Below are positions 1 through 11,684 of a DNA stretch of 64,000 nucleotides, piece after piece (within the stretch, counting starts at the first letter, position 1; each line of letters opens with the position of its first letter). Where the stretch lies: positions 2,480,001 to 2,544,000 of the forward strand of contig NZ_CP033906.1 of assembly GCF_003816055.1 (NCBI RefSeq). The letters run 5' to 3'. Below the pieces are notes generated by a model that was not told the DNA's origin, ran no database searches, and saw only the letters and a program-made list of their open reading frames with translations. Source of the stretch: Bacillus sp. FJAT-42376. Its GTDB lineage: Bacteria; Bacillota; Bacilli; Bacillales; Bacillaceae. The translations under genes and the position numbers were made by a program.

Positions 1-1
1 C

Positions 2-187
2 TTATTCATTGGATTATCCTTAAGCACGTTCGGTGTCATGCATGAGGCGACCCATATGCTGGCTGCTATATCAGAAATGCTCATTGCCCTCGTCTCTTTT
101 TACGGGTCTGCCGCCGCTGTGCTGAATCCTCATTTCGGCCGTGAATTCCTGCCGGTAGGGAAACCGTTTGGTCTTTTTAAAAAATAA
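2..187 (+). CDS. Acetate uptake transporter (GPR1/FUN34/YaaH family), 3' end only
   Basis: This is the last 61 codons of a gene that begins before the window. The frame is open from base 2 to a TAA at 185-187. The tail is hydrophobic (about residues 20-43 of the fragment) and ends with a FGREFLPVG motif, which resembles the LN-x-x-FGR-x-x-LPVG ending of the YaaH/SatP acetate/succinate transporters (six-helix inner-membrane channels). That assignment is a family recognition from a short stretch, so it is moderate. The final base of the stop codon belongs to the repeat that follows, so the element inserted at the very end of the gene. Confidence 0.6.
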   Translation, partial: LFIGLSLSTFGVMHEATHMLAAISEMLIALVSFYGSAAAVLNPHFGREFLPVGKPFGLFKK

Positions 188-277
188 GCTCTTTTAAACT
201 TGGCTGTTGATTTCCGCTACAGGCGCTCGCTTCAATCAACAGGGGTAAAAAAATCAACAACATGCTTTAACATAGCG
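187..277 (-). repeat. MITE-like repeat, short form, copy 1
   Basis: A 91-bp element with ends AGCTCTTTTAAACTTGG and GCTTTAACATAGCG, which are imperfect inverted repeats of each other. It is flanked by a perfect 8-bp duplication AAAAAATA at 179-186 and 278-285. It matches the outer parts of the longer copies at 4658, 26571, 37580 and 63264 but lacks their G+C-rich middle, so it is an internally deleted form. The strand is given relative to copies 26571 and 37580, which begin GGCTATGTTAAAGC. Confidence 0.8.
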
Positions 278-290
278 AAAAAATAAAACG

Positions 291-332
291 CAAAAGCAGT
301 CTCACCGTTTCCTGGGGAGACTGCTTTTTTTA
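291..332. terminator. Rho-independent terminator
   Basis: Stem AAAAGCAGTCTC/GAGACTGCTTTTTT around a short loop, with a T-run on the plus strand and an A-run on the other side. It can end both the acetate transporter and the converging OsmC-family gene. Confidence 0.85.
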
Positions 333-372
333 ATAAAAATGCCCTTTTTCCAACTAAGGAACAAATGTTCGA

Positions 373-798
373 TTATAATTCTTTGCTTCCTTTTGCTCCA
401 TTAATCGAATAGCTGACAGAGAGCTCAGCGTTTAAAGAGTGGGATACGGAGCAGTATTTATCTTTGGACAGCTCGATGGCCCGAACCACCTTTTCTTCCG
501 GAAGCTCTCCTTCCAGGGCGTAATGGATATGAAGTTCCGTAAAACGCTTTGGATGCTCTTCAGCACGAATTCCTTCAACGTCCATTTGAAATTGAACAGG
601 TTCGAGCCGCATTTTTTTCAAAATCAGAATGATATCAATGCCGGTACACCCCGCTACTGCATGCATAAGCAGCTCTGTTGGTCTCGGGCCGCTGTTTACG
701 CCGCCTGTTTCCTGTCCTGCATCCATTTTGATCTCATGTCCGGACGGGGATTGTCCGCCAAAGGCAAGGTTTCCATCCCACACTACTGTCGTTTTCAT
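373..798 (-). CDS. OsmC-family thiol-dependent peroxidase-like protein
   Basis: A 141-residue protein of normal length for the OsmC/Ohr superfamily, whose members reduce organic hydroperoxides or handle reactive sulfur in the cytoplasm with a pair of cysteines. Both are present: Cys51 in the AVAGCTGID motif and Cys116 in DKYCSVS. The early PTELL motif is also typical. The ATG is preceded by AAAGGAGC at good spacing. The nearest upstream partner on the same strand is cstR, and a CsoR/CstR-type operator lies about 230 bp upstream beside a possible promoter (TGGACA, 17 bp, TTTATT). Regulation by CstR is therefore plausible but inferred. The exact subfamily (YhfA-like versus OsmC) cannot be settled here. 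Confidence 0.88.
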   Translation of the reverse strand: MKTTVVWDGNLAFGGQSPSGHEIKMDAGQETGGVNSGPRPTELLMHAVAGCTGIDIILILKKMRLEPVQFQMDVEGIRAEEHPKRFTELHIHYALEGELPEEKVVRAIELSKDKYCSVSHSLNAELSVSYSINGAKGSKEL

Positions 799-909
799 CT
801 GTCAGCTCCTTTTATATAGGGCAGTCCTGCAAAGCTGTGTTACCCTCTATGTAAATGTAAAAAGTCAGCACGAATCCATAGCATTCCTTTTTCCGCCAAG
901 AATATTCAC

Positions 910-1077
910 TTAAAAATTGTTTCCAGTACATACCTTTAGCTCGTATGAATCGTATTTGGTGATCAGGTAATCAAGATCTTGACAGCCGCATGAAGCTGAG
1001 AGAGGATTATCTGTGCCATCTTTGATACCCCTTAGGGTAAATAAATTGTACAATGATTTTCCTGTCCATTTGCTCAT
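910..1077 (-). CDS. Possible 55-codon ORF or gene remnant
   Basis: An open frame from ATG at 1077 to TAA at 910. The product would contain a SCGCQDLDY stretch and another Cys near its end. It has no Shine-Dalgarno sequence and a stop codon directly before the ATG, and a CstR-type operator sits inside it. It may be the relic of a lost gene or chance. I do not recognise the protein. Confidence 0.2.
   Translation of the reverse strand: MSKWTGKSLYNLFTLRGIKDGTDNPLSASCGCQDLDYLITKYDSYELKVCTGNNF
1025..1040. promoter_or_regulatory. CstR/CsoR-type operator 1
   Basis: ATACCCCTTAGGGTAA, a near dyad of the ATACC-N-GGGTAT type. On the minus strand it directly follows a possible promoter (TGGACA, 17 bp, TTTATT), so it is well placed to repress transcription towards the OsmC-family gene. 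Confidence 0.6.
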
Positions 1078-1218
1078 TCAGTAATAACGTTAATTATGGT
1101 TTTCATGCCGATTCTAAATGCTGCGCCGCAAGGTCCCTTCTGCTACCCGCTCTGCGTATCAAACAAATTGTGGACCCGCCGTCAAACTCCCCTATCTCTT
1201 CTTTTTAGTTACCGAGTA

Positions 1219-1234
1219 ATACCACATGGGGTAT
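1219..1234. promoter_or_regulatory. CstR/CsoR-type operator 2
   Basis: ATACCACATGGGGTAT, a dyad of the same pattern as the site in front of cstR. No gene start lies close to it. Confidence 0.6.
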
Positions 1235-1480
1235 ATAACAGAATATAAATTCTTCTTTCTGCAGATAAAGAAAAGATCCCTACCGCCATAATTCTGGAGA
1301 TTTAATGATCTGTTTCAAAACCACTGCCCGTATCATCTAATTTGAAAACTCTGCATTGTCAGTCTCCGCAGCTTCCATTTAACGAACCTTTTCTCTTAAC
1401 CTCTCTCCGTTAAAAGGTTCATCTTTCGTTAATGCCTTTACCGCAGGTTGCTTTCTTTTGATCAGACATAGTCTTCAATC

Positions 1481-1510
1481 TTTAGATATACCCCATGAGG
1501 TATATCTAAA
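1481..1510. promoter_or_regulatory. CstR/CsoR-type operator 3, long palindrome
   Basis: A nearly perfect 30-bp palindrome centred on ATACCCCATGAGGTAT, with arms TTTAGAT and ATCTAAA. It is the most extended dyad in this region and again has no adjacent gene start. Confidence 0.65.
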
Positions 1511-1541
1511 GATAAAAAAATAACCGGTCTAATTTTTAAAA

Positions 1542-1557
1542 ATACATAATGGGGTAT
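1542..1557. promoter_or_regulatory. Degenerate CstR/CsoR-type operator 4
   Basis: ATACATAATGGGGTAT. The right half matches the other sites and the left half is degraded. Confidence 0.35.
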
Positions 1558-1635
1558 AGAAAAATCGAAAACTATACATATAACGTAAGCACATTGAGTT
1601 ACAGAATCTCTTTTTTTAATATGATTCTCAGGATC

Positions 1636-1896
1636 TTACCTGCTTTTTACTAATAGTTCCACAGCCTGTTTAACTAAATGGTCTGTAGATTCGCCTTTGG
1701 CTATATTTTCTCTGACGCATTCTTCAAGGTTTTGACTGACGATCACACCCATAGTCCGGTCAATCGCGTTCCGTGCAGCTGACAGCTGAGTGACAATCTC
1801 GCGGCAGTCCTTTCCCTGCTCCATCATGCCAATGACTCCTTTAATTTGGCCTTCAATTCGTTTCAAACGATTTAGTGTGTTTTTATCATAATCCAT
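1636..1896 (-). CDS. cstR: CstR-type persulfide-sensing repressor (CsoR family)
   Basis: An 86-residue all-helical repressor, exactly the length of Staphylococcus aureus CstR. Cys31 (KDCREI) and Cys60 (LEECVRE) are at the positions of the two persulfide-sensing cysteines, and the copper-ligand His of CsoR is absent. When the cysteines react with persulfides the protein releases DNA. I chose the ATG at 1896 because GGGAGG precedes it by about eight bases; a longer frame begins upstream but has no ribosome site. A dyad ATACCTGCTTGGGTAT at 1951-1966 lies just upstream, which suggests autoregulation. The usual targets (rhodanese, cstB, sqr, TauE-type genes) are not in the window. The distinction from copper CsoR is clear: that protein is encoded at 48701. 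Confidence 0.88.
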   Translation of the reverse strand: MDYDKNTLNRLKRIEGQIKGVIGMMEQGKDCREIVTQLSAARNAIDRTMGVIVSQNLEECVRENIAKGESTDHLVKQAVELLVKSR

Positions 1897-1950
1897 CCTT
1901 TGTTCCTCCCTGTCTCCCTCAATCTGAAGGGAATAAAGTAAGCATATCTT

Positions 1951-1966
1951 ATACCTGCTTGGGTAT
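1951..1966. promoter_or_regulatory. CstR autoregulatory operator
   Basis: ATACCTGCTTGGGTAT, an inverted repeat 55 bp before the cstR start codon, matching the architecture of known CstR/CsoR sites. Confidence 0.7.
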
Positions 1967-2077
1967 CGTGTCAAATAACCGGTTCTTAAAGGAACCTAAG
2001 GGATCATTGACATCATTTGCATAATTCTCCTTCTTTTTCTGCAAGCTACAATCAGCAGCGTTTAGAAGGAGATTTTT

Positions 2078-3568
2078 ATGGACAGTCATTTACAAAAACA
2101 ACCCGACACAACAAACATTCAAACGATTGCGGAGCTGCTGGATATCTGCAGGAAGTCCTCTGATTTCGTTTCAGAGGCGATTGAAGGCACCCCCTTCAGC
2201 ATCCACTATTATAAATCAATGGTCGATAAAAAAGTCCTTCAGCGCTCCATTCTGCCGGTCCTTCACAATCCGGAGTATTTCGGTGCACTAAAAGAAGTCG
2301 GGCAAAACCTGCCGATTGAAGATTTAAAACTCACGGACTCTCCTGATGATGCAGAGGAATATCTAGTAAGAGGACACGTTCTGATTCTGCGCGGCAACAC
2401 ATCAACTGAAGTACTAGTGGCCTCTGCTTCTTTTATTGAAAAAAGACCGGTAGGACAGCCGGAAGTAGAATACAGTGTGGTCGGGCCTAAAGAAGCTTTT
2501 GTGGAAGGCATTGATTCAAATCTGAACTTAATCCGGAAGAGGATGCCGACCAGAAAGCTGACTATTCGGGAAACGAAAGTGGGATCCATTTCTAAAACAC
2601 GCGTAGCTGTTGTTTATTTGGAGGGAGCTGCAGATCCAGCCAATGCGGAGACCATTTTCAGTCATATTGAGCAAATCCATTTTGATCAGATTGCAGACAG
2701 CTCCTTTGTTTTGCAGCTTATCTCAGATAACAGCACCTCCCCGTTCCCGCAAATGATGGATACGGAAAGGCCTGATCGGGTAGCAAGCGAGGTGGCAGAA
2801 GGCAAAATCGCTGTTTTCGTCGATGGATCGCCCCATGCCCTGTTAAGCCCCACCACTTTAATTGAATTTTTCTCTGCCTTTGAAGATTATTTTCTTCCCT
2901 GGCCAGTGGCTTCGGCATTCCGGCTCATCCGGCTATTCGCCGTGTTTTTTTCCGTCGTTTCCACGTCTTTATATGTTGCCGTTTTAACTTATCATTACGA
3001 AATGATTCCATCCAATTTGCTTGATCCGCTCATTTCTTCAAGGAGCGGAATTCCTTTTCCCCCGATTATCGAGGCCGTTATTTTAGAACTGACCATTGAA
3101 CTTTTGCGGGAAGCAGGCGCCAGACTCCCGCAGAAAATAGGACAGACCATTGGGATCGTCGGCGGTATTGTGATTGGAACCGCAGCAGTAGAGGCGGGAC
3201 TGACAAGCAATGTCCTGCTTATTATTGTATCGCTTGCTGCACTGGCTTCCTTTACAACCCCCATTTATCAAATGGGGAATACCATCCGTCTCATCCGTTT
3301 TCCCTTTATCATCTGCGGTCAGCTTTGGGGAATCTTTGGGGTATTTTTATGCTTTGGTTTTTTTATCAGCCATATTCTCAATCTTTCCTCTTTTGGAAGG
3401 CCCTACATTGCCCCGGTTTATCCCGCAAGATGGCGCGATTTAAAAGATTCCCTTTTCAGGCTGCCCTTTCGCATGCAAGGACAAAAGCCGCATCAGCTGC
3501 GGTCACCGGATCCATTTAGGTTTGATCCGCCGCCAAAGCGAAGAAAACCCGATATTGAAGAAATTTGA
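2078..3568 (+). CDS. Spore germinant receptor subunit A (GerAA/GerKA family)
   Basis: A 496-residue GerA-type A subunit. The first 280 or so residues are a soluble domain (GHVLILRG and the DGSPHALL region are typical), followed by several membrane helices from about residue 290 (FRLIRLFAVFFSVVSTSLY) and a basic, proline-rich cytoplasmic tail. In the inner membrane of the spore it forms a receptor with B and C subunits that detects nutrients and triggers germination. Start ATG follows AGAAGGAG. It is the first gene of an A-B-C operon, 14 bp before the B gene. Transcription by a forespore sigma factor is expected for the family, but I could not place a convincing promoter. Which germinant is sensed cannot be told. 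Confidence 0.93.
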   Translation: MDSHLQKQPDTTNIQTIAELLDICRKSSDFVSEAIEGTPFSIHYYKSMVDKKVLQRSILPVLHNPEYFGALKEVGQNLPIEDLKLTDSPDDAEEYLVRGHVLILRGNTSTEVLVASASFIEKRPVGQPEVEYSVVGPKEAFVEGIDSNLNLIRKRMPTRKLTIRETKVGSISKTRVAVVYLEGAADPANAETIFSHIEQIHFDQIADSSFVLQLISDNSTSPFPQMMDTERPDRVASEVAEGKIAVFVDGSPHALLSPTTLIEFFSAFEDYFLPWPVASAFRLIRLFAVFFSVVSTSLYVAVLTYHYEMIPSNLLDPLISSRSGIPFPPIIEAVILELTIELLREAGARLPQKIGQTIGIVGGIVIGTAAVEAGLTSNVLLIIVSLAALASFTTPIYQMGNTIRLIRFPFIICGQLWGIFGVFLCFGFFISHILNLSSFGRPYIAPVYPARWRDLKDSLFRLPFRMQGQKPHQLRSPDPFRFDPPPKRRKPDIEEI

Positions 3569-3582
3569 AGGAGGGAGAATGA

Positions 3583-4668
3583 ATGAACGCCCCATCTTTG
3601 CCTGAAAACAAACAAGTCTCCCCCTTTTTTGTATTTTATCTCATTCATTCCCAGCAAATTGGCGTTGCGGTGCTTGGGTTTGAACGTTATGTGGCCAAAT
3701 CGGCGGGACATGATGCATGGATATCCGTCATTCTGTCCGGATTATCCATTATAGGGGTGATGTGGCTATGCTATCGTATTCTCACTAAAGAAGGAAATGA
3801 TATCATTTCCATTCATCAGCGGCTTTTTGGCAAATACGCGGGGAACATCCTCAATACCGCATTTGCGGCCTATACCTCACTTTTGGTTCTATTAAATTTG
3901 AGAACGTATGTGGAGGTGATACAGGTTTGGATGTTTCCTGAGACGTATCACTGGGTTTTTCTTTTCTTAATTTTGCTTCTGGCCTATTCTTTTGTGACAA
4001 ACGGGTTCAGAGTTGTAACCGGAATCTGCTTTTTAAGTGTGATTTATTCCATTCCGCTTTTGTTCGTCAAATATTTTCCGCTGAAAGAAGCCCATATCGG
4101 GAACCTTCTTCCGGTTTTTTCTCATTCATTTCCTGAGATTCTTGAAGCTTCAAAAACGATGACACTGAATTATTTAGGGTATGAATCCATTTTGATTTTC
4201 TATCCTTTTATTAAAAACGGCCCCAGATCGGAAAAATGGGCCTACTATAGTATCCTGGTGACAATCGGTGTTTATTTGCTCACCATTTTTACTTCGTTTG
4301 TATATTTTGACCAGGATCAGCTGCGGACGACCATCTGGTCTACTTTAACGCTTTGGAAAATTGTTGACCTGGTTATCATCGAACGTTTTGAATACATAGG
4401 GATCGCAGCATGGCTGTTTGTTGTCATTTCCAACATTACACTCGGGTTATGGGCCGCAAGCAGAGCATTGAACCGGTTCACTTCCCTAACCCAAAGATTT
4501 TCGCTTAGAGGAGTAGCACTTCTCATCTTTGTGCTTTCAATCATGATTACCGAACGCCCGCAGATTGATCAGCTGAATTTTTATGCCAATACAGCCGGTT
4601 TTTATATTGCCTATGTGTATATTCCCTTTTTATATGTATGCCATCTTTTAATTAAAAGGCGCTGTTAA
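3583..4668 (+). CDS. Spore germinant receptor subunit B (GerAB family), C-terminus ended by a repeat
   Basis: A 361-residue integral membrane protein of the GerB/spore amino-acid permease branch of the APC superfamily, with about ten hydrophobic helices. The B subunit is thought to bind the germinant within the membrane. It follows the A gene with a GGAGGGAG ribosome site. The last codons and the TAA are oddly placed: the MITE-like repeat begins at 4658, so Arg-Cys-stop is written by the repeat end (CGC TGT TAA). The preceding residues (HLLIKR) are native. The original tail may have been a few residues different. Length is close to the family norm, so function is probably kept. Confidence 0.92.
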   Translation: MNAPSLPENKQVSPFFVFYLIHSQQIGVAVLGFERYVAKSAGHDAWISVILSGLSIIGVMWLCYRILTKEGNDIISIHQRLFGKYAGNILNTAFAAYTSLLVLLNLRTYVEVIQVWMFPETYHWVFLFLILLLAYSFVTNGFRVVTGICFLSVIYSIPLLFVKYFPLKEAHIGNLLPVFSHSFPEILEASKTMTLNYLGYESILIFYPFIKNGPRSEKWAYYSILVTIGVYLLTIFTSFVYFDQDQLRTTIWSTLTLWKIVDLVIIERFEYIGIAAWLFVVISNITLGLWAASRALNRFTSLTQRFSLRGVALLIFVLSIMITERPQIDQLNFYANTAGFYIAYVYIPFLYVCHLLIKRRC

Positions 4669-4820
4669 ACTGCGCTGTTGATTTACGCTGAAGTCGTTCA
4701 CTTTCCGCGGGGCGGGCGGTGAGCCTCCTCCTGGCTTCGCCACTGCAGGGTCTCACCTGTCCCGCTGCTTCCGCTCCAATCAACAGGTGTGAAAAATTAA
4801 CAACATGCTTTAACATAGCC
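4658..4820 (-). repeat. MITE-like repeat, long form, inside the ger operon
   Basis: A 163-bp element with ends GGCGCTGTTAAAC and GCTTTAACATAGCC, flanked by a perfect 8-bp duplication AATTAAAA at 4650-4657 and 4821-4828. The interior holds the G+C-rich sequence GGGCGGGCGGTGAGCC found in the other long copies. It sits between the B and C genes of the germination operon, overlaps the gerB stop codon and ends 20 bp before the C-gene ATG, just upstream of its ribosome site. Confidence 0.88.
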
Positions 4821-4840
4821 AATTAAAAAAGGAGAACTCA

Positions 4841-5914
4841 ATGAAAAAGACCGCTCCTATCTTTCTTGCCGCTGCTCTTTCAGTTTGCGGATGCACCCCT
4901 CAGCAGCAAATTTTAGAAGAACTGCAGCTTATTAAAACGATTGGATATGATTATGTCAATGATGAAATGATTCTTGGTACAGGAGGATCCACTTCCATTC
5001 CTCCCGGCCAGCAGTCCCTGCCTGCAGACGAATCCTTTTCTGCTGCAGGCTATACGAGTAAACAGATTAGACAAAAGCTTCAGAATGAATCCACGAAACC
5101 AATTGTTATCGGCCGTGTGGGAGTCGTTTTATTCAGCGAAAATCTGGCTGAGCATGGCATTTCCCGGCTTCTTGATAACCTGCAGCGCGATCCGGAAATT
5201 GGCCGGGACATATACTTGGCGCTGGCTGAATCAAGTGCGAAGCAAATCATCAATGGAAAATACAGCGGTTCTATTCCAACCTCGAACTATATTTTCGATC
5301 TGATCCAGCAGAGCATGAAGCAATCGCTCCCGAAAATTAATCTTCATGGATTTTTGTACCGCTATTATGGAAAAGGGCTTGATGCTTTTATGCCGATCGT
5401 CAGGCAGGCAGACGGCAAGCTTATGGTTACGGGAATTGGCATTTTTAAAGGAGATAAGCTGGTCCAGCTGATTAATACAGAGGATGCCTACTATTTAAAA
5501 ATGACGAGTGACAAAATTAAAAAAGGAATTTTGGAGATTAAATACAAGGGTGAAAATCTATCAATTGAAAATCTCTTTTCAAAGCCTCATGTAAAAATCA
5601 TAAACCGGAATGGCCAGTATGAAGCCGAACTCACCTTGAAGATTAAAGGGAAAATATCGGAAGGCGCCGGGTTAAGAATGACGAGCCAAAAAGTAATGAA
5701 TGGCGTAGAAAGAGTCACAGCTGAAAAAGTGGAAAAAAAACTGAATCAGCTGGTTGAATCGTTCAGAGAAAATCAGGTTGATCCGATTGGCTTTAAAAGA
5801 AAAGCGATGCAATCCCGGTCTTTTTCTAAGAAAAAATGGGATCAGCAGTATGCAGAAATGCCGGTTCGGGTCCATACGGACGTAACCATCCTTCATGCCG
5901 GCATCATGGAATAA
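4841..5914 (+). CDS. Spore germinant receptor lipoprotein subunit C (GerAC family)
   Basis: A 357-residue GerC-type lipoprotein. It has a short basic N-terminus, a hydrophobic core and a lipobox VCGC with Cys18 as the probable lipidation site. The rest is hydrophilic mixed alpha/beta sequence of typical family length. It would sit on the outer face of the spore inner membrane as the third receptor subunit. A strong AAAAAAGGAG site precedes the ATG. It is separated from the B gene by 172 bp, nearly all of it the inserted repeat, so cotranscription depends on reading through that G+C-rich structured element. Confidence 0.92.
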   Translation: MKKTAPIFLAAALSVCGCTPQQQILEELQLIKTIGYDYVNDEMILGTGGSTSIPPGQQSLPADESFSAAGYTSKQIRQKLQNESTKPIVIGRVGVVLFSENLAEHGISRLLDNLQRDPEIGRDIYLALAESSAKQIINGKYSGSIPTSNYIFDLIQQSMKQSLPKINLHGFLYRYYGKGLDAFMPIVRQADGKLMVTGIGIFKGDKLVQLINTEDAYYLKMTSDKIKKGILEIKYKGENLSIENLFSKPHVKIINRNGQYEAELTLKIKGKISEGAGLRMTSQKVMNGVERVTAEKVEKKLNQLVESFRENQVDPIGFKRKAMQSRSFSKKKWDQQYAEMPVRVHTDVTILHAGIME

Positions 5915-6064
5915 CAGTTTATTGCATCAGGCTTTGTCCGTCATGACCTTATATTTGCGTAGTAGCCCTATGAAATTGCATGCTTGCCAGGGTGCATTTA
6001 AGTGAGGGTTTGTCAGGTTTATAAGATAAGAATATGTTATTCTGATTCAGCGAAGCCTCATGAG

Positions 6065-6152
6065 CTTAAAGGCTGGTGATTTCCTAAGCAGTTATCAGGC
6101 GGGCAGTGAGCCTTCAGCCGCGTTTACGGATGGCAGGGTCACGCCTGTTCCT
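6065..6152 (-). repeat. Decayed MITE-like repeat
   Basis: Short matches in the right order to the long repeat: GGCTGGTGATTTCC, then GGCGGGCAGTGAGCC, then GGCAGGGTCACGCCTGTTCC. The element ends and target duplication are no longer clear, so this is an old copy. Confidence 0.5.
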
Positions 6153-6294
6153 TTGGTTATGCTGGCTAACCTTCCAGAAATCAAAAATCCGCTTTTTCCC
6201 TTTTACTATTGGATTTTATGAGTCCGTGAGCGGCGCATTGACTTTTTCCTCCATTTAAATTTTCATTGTTTCCCGGTCTAAGTTGTGCTAAAAT

Positions 6295-6323
6295 TTGACA
6301 CGCATTGCTCCTGAGTATTTATA
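6295..6323 (+). promoter_or_regulatory. Possible sigma-A promoter of the permease
   Basis: TTGACA at 6295-6300, then 17 bp, then TTTATA, about 85 bp upstream of the chosen start codon. Confidence 0.45.
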
Positions 6324-6408
6324 TAATGAAATTTTTTATTTTTTTTGAATGTTTTTGTGATTATTTTCACAAAATAATCCATTAGAGACAGAAATAGGAG
6401 TGGTTCTA

Positions 6409-7746
6409 TTGCAGCAGCAATTGAAAAAAGAAATTGGATTTCTTGCCGCTTTAACAACGGTCATCGGTACCGTGATTGGAGCCGGCGTATTTTTTAAGCC
6501 GACTGCGGTTTATAGTTCAACCGGTTCGGCAAGCCTGGGACTGCTCGCATGGTTTATTGGAGGCGTTCTGACCATTTGTGCCGGGCTGACGGCAGCGGAA
6601 TTGTCGGCGGCTATTCCGGAGACAGGCGGAATGATGGCCTATTTAAAGCGTACATACGGAAATTTGACTGCCTTTCTGCTTGGATGGGCTCAAACCGTTA
6701 TTTATTTCCCTGCAAACATTGCCGCATTAGCGATCATTTTTGGAACTCAGACCGTCAGTTTGTTCGGATTGGCTGCGAATGATCATAAAATGCTGATCGT
6801 TGGAATTGCAGCCGCAACGGCTATCTTTTTAACCTTGCTCAACTTTCTTGGGGCGAAAGCTGCAGGCGGAATTCAAACTGTGGCCACCATCTGCAAATTG
6901 ATCCCTCTGGCGCTAATTATTGTATTCGGTCTGCTTCATGAAGGAAATGTGCCCTTTCAGCTGTTTCCTGTTGAACCAGGACCGGAGCAGTCTTCTTTTT
7001 TAACCGCCCTTGGAGCGGGTTTGCTGGCTACCATGTTTGCTTATGACGGATGGATTCTTGTCGGAAACATCGCCGGGGAAATGAGAAATCCGAAGAAGGA
7101 TCTGCCGAAGGCGATTATTTTAGGGTTGTCCGCTGTTATGGCTATTTATTTGCTGATTAATGTTGCCTTTTTAATGGTCATGTCGGCGGCATCCCTTGCA
7201 GGAACGGATACGCCTGCATCCGACGCGGCCCAGCTCATCTTCGGTTCGATGGGCGGAAAACTGGTCAGCATCGGGATTCTTATATCGGTGTTTGGCTCCA
7301 TCAACGGATATGTGATGACTGGCATGCGTGTGCCGTATGCGATGGCAATGGAAAATAAACTGCCGTTCAGCAAATGGTTTGCTAAGCTTTCTCCGAAAAG
7401 CAGAGTTCCATATAATTCGGGTCTTTTCATCCTTTTCGTTGCGATCATCATGATGTTTATCGGCGGATTCAACACGCTGACAGACATGCTCATTTTTGTG
7501 ATTTGGATTTTCTATACGATGACGTTTGCGGCAGTTATGATTTTGCGTAAGCGGGAGCCAAAGCTCGTTCGGCCTTATAAAGTGCCGCTGTATCCCGTGC
7601 TGCCGGTTATTGCCATCCTTGGAGGATTATTCATAGTCATCAATACCCTTTTTACTCAGCCCTTGCTCGCCCTATGCGGATTAGCGATCACCGCACTCGG
7701 TCTTCCTGTTTACTATGGAATGCGCAGCAGGCATATTAATGAATAA
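6409..7746 (+). CDS. APC-family amino acid permease/exchanger (SteT-like)
   Basis: A 445-residue membrane protein with about 12 hydrophobic helices. The start has the APC signature VIGTVIGAGVFFKP, and later motifs (ETGGMMAYLK; FAYDGWILVGNIAGEM) are close to the serine/threonine exchanger SteT of B. subtilis and other LAT-type transporters. I chose TTG at 6409 because AGGAG precedes it by eight bases; a GTG at 6400 in the same frame lies on top of that site. It converges on hutG and is separated from it by a shared terminator. The hut operon here lacks a hutM histidine permease, so this neighbour might supply histidine, but that is only a positional inference. Confidence 0.88.
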   Translation: MQQQLKKEIGFLAALTTVIGTVIGAGVFFKPTAVYSSTGSASLGLLAWFIGGVLTICAGLTAAELSAAIPETGGMMAYLKRTYGNLTAFLLGWAQTVIYFPANIAALAIIFGTQTVSLFGLAANDHKMLIVGIAAATAIFLTLLNFLGAKAAGGIQTVATICKLIPLALIIVFGLLHEGNVPFQLFPVEPGPEQSSFLTALGAGLLATMFAYDGWILVGNIAGEMRNPKKDLPKAIILGLSAVMAIYLLINVAFLMVMSAASLAGTDTPASDAAQLIFGSMGGKLVSIGILISVFGSINGYVMTGMRVPYAMAMENKLPFSKWFAKLSPKSRVPYNSGLFILFVAIIMMFIGGFNTLTDMLIFVIWIFYTMTFAAVMILRKREPKLVRPYKVPLYPVLPVIAILGGLFIVINTLFTQPLLALCGLAITALGLPVYYGMRSRHINE

Positions 7747-7755
7747 TTAAAAAAC

Positions 7756-7800
7756 AAAGGCTCAGTCAGGCAGCTTCAAGCGCCCTTCTGAGCCTTTTTT
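7756..7800. terminator. Bidirectional terminator between permease and hutG
   Basis: Stem AAAGGCTCAG/CTGAGCCTTT with a T-run on the plus strand. It serves the permease and probably the converging hut operon. Confidence 0.8.
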
Positions 7801-7820
7801 ATTGAAGCCAATCTTACCTT

Positions 7821-11665
<3,845 letters not shown>

Positions 11666-11684
<19 letters not shown>

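Larger units (their letters stand above)
799..1635. other. Gene-poor stretch carrying CstR-type operators
   Basis: About 840 bp between the OsmC-family gene and cstR. Apart from the doubtful 55-codon frame I see no supportable gene. It holds four ATACC-type dyads (1025, 1219, 1481, 1542), annotated separately. With the one in front of cstR, that is far more operators than there are genes to control. The simplest reading is a former sulfur-detoxification cassette that has decayed or been deleted. Confidence 0.5.
5915..6408. other. Intergenic stretch between ger operon and permease
   Basis: Holds a decayed copy of the dispersed repeat (about 6065-6152) and a probable promoter for the permease. 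No gene is visible. Confidence 0.5.
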
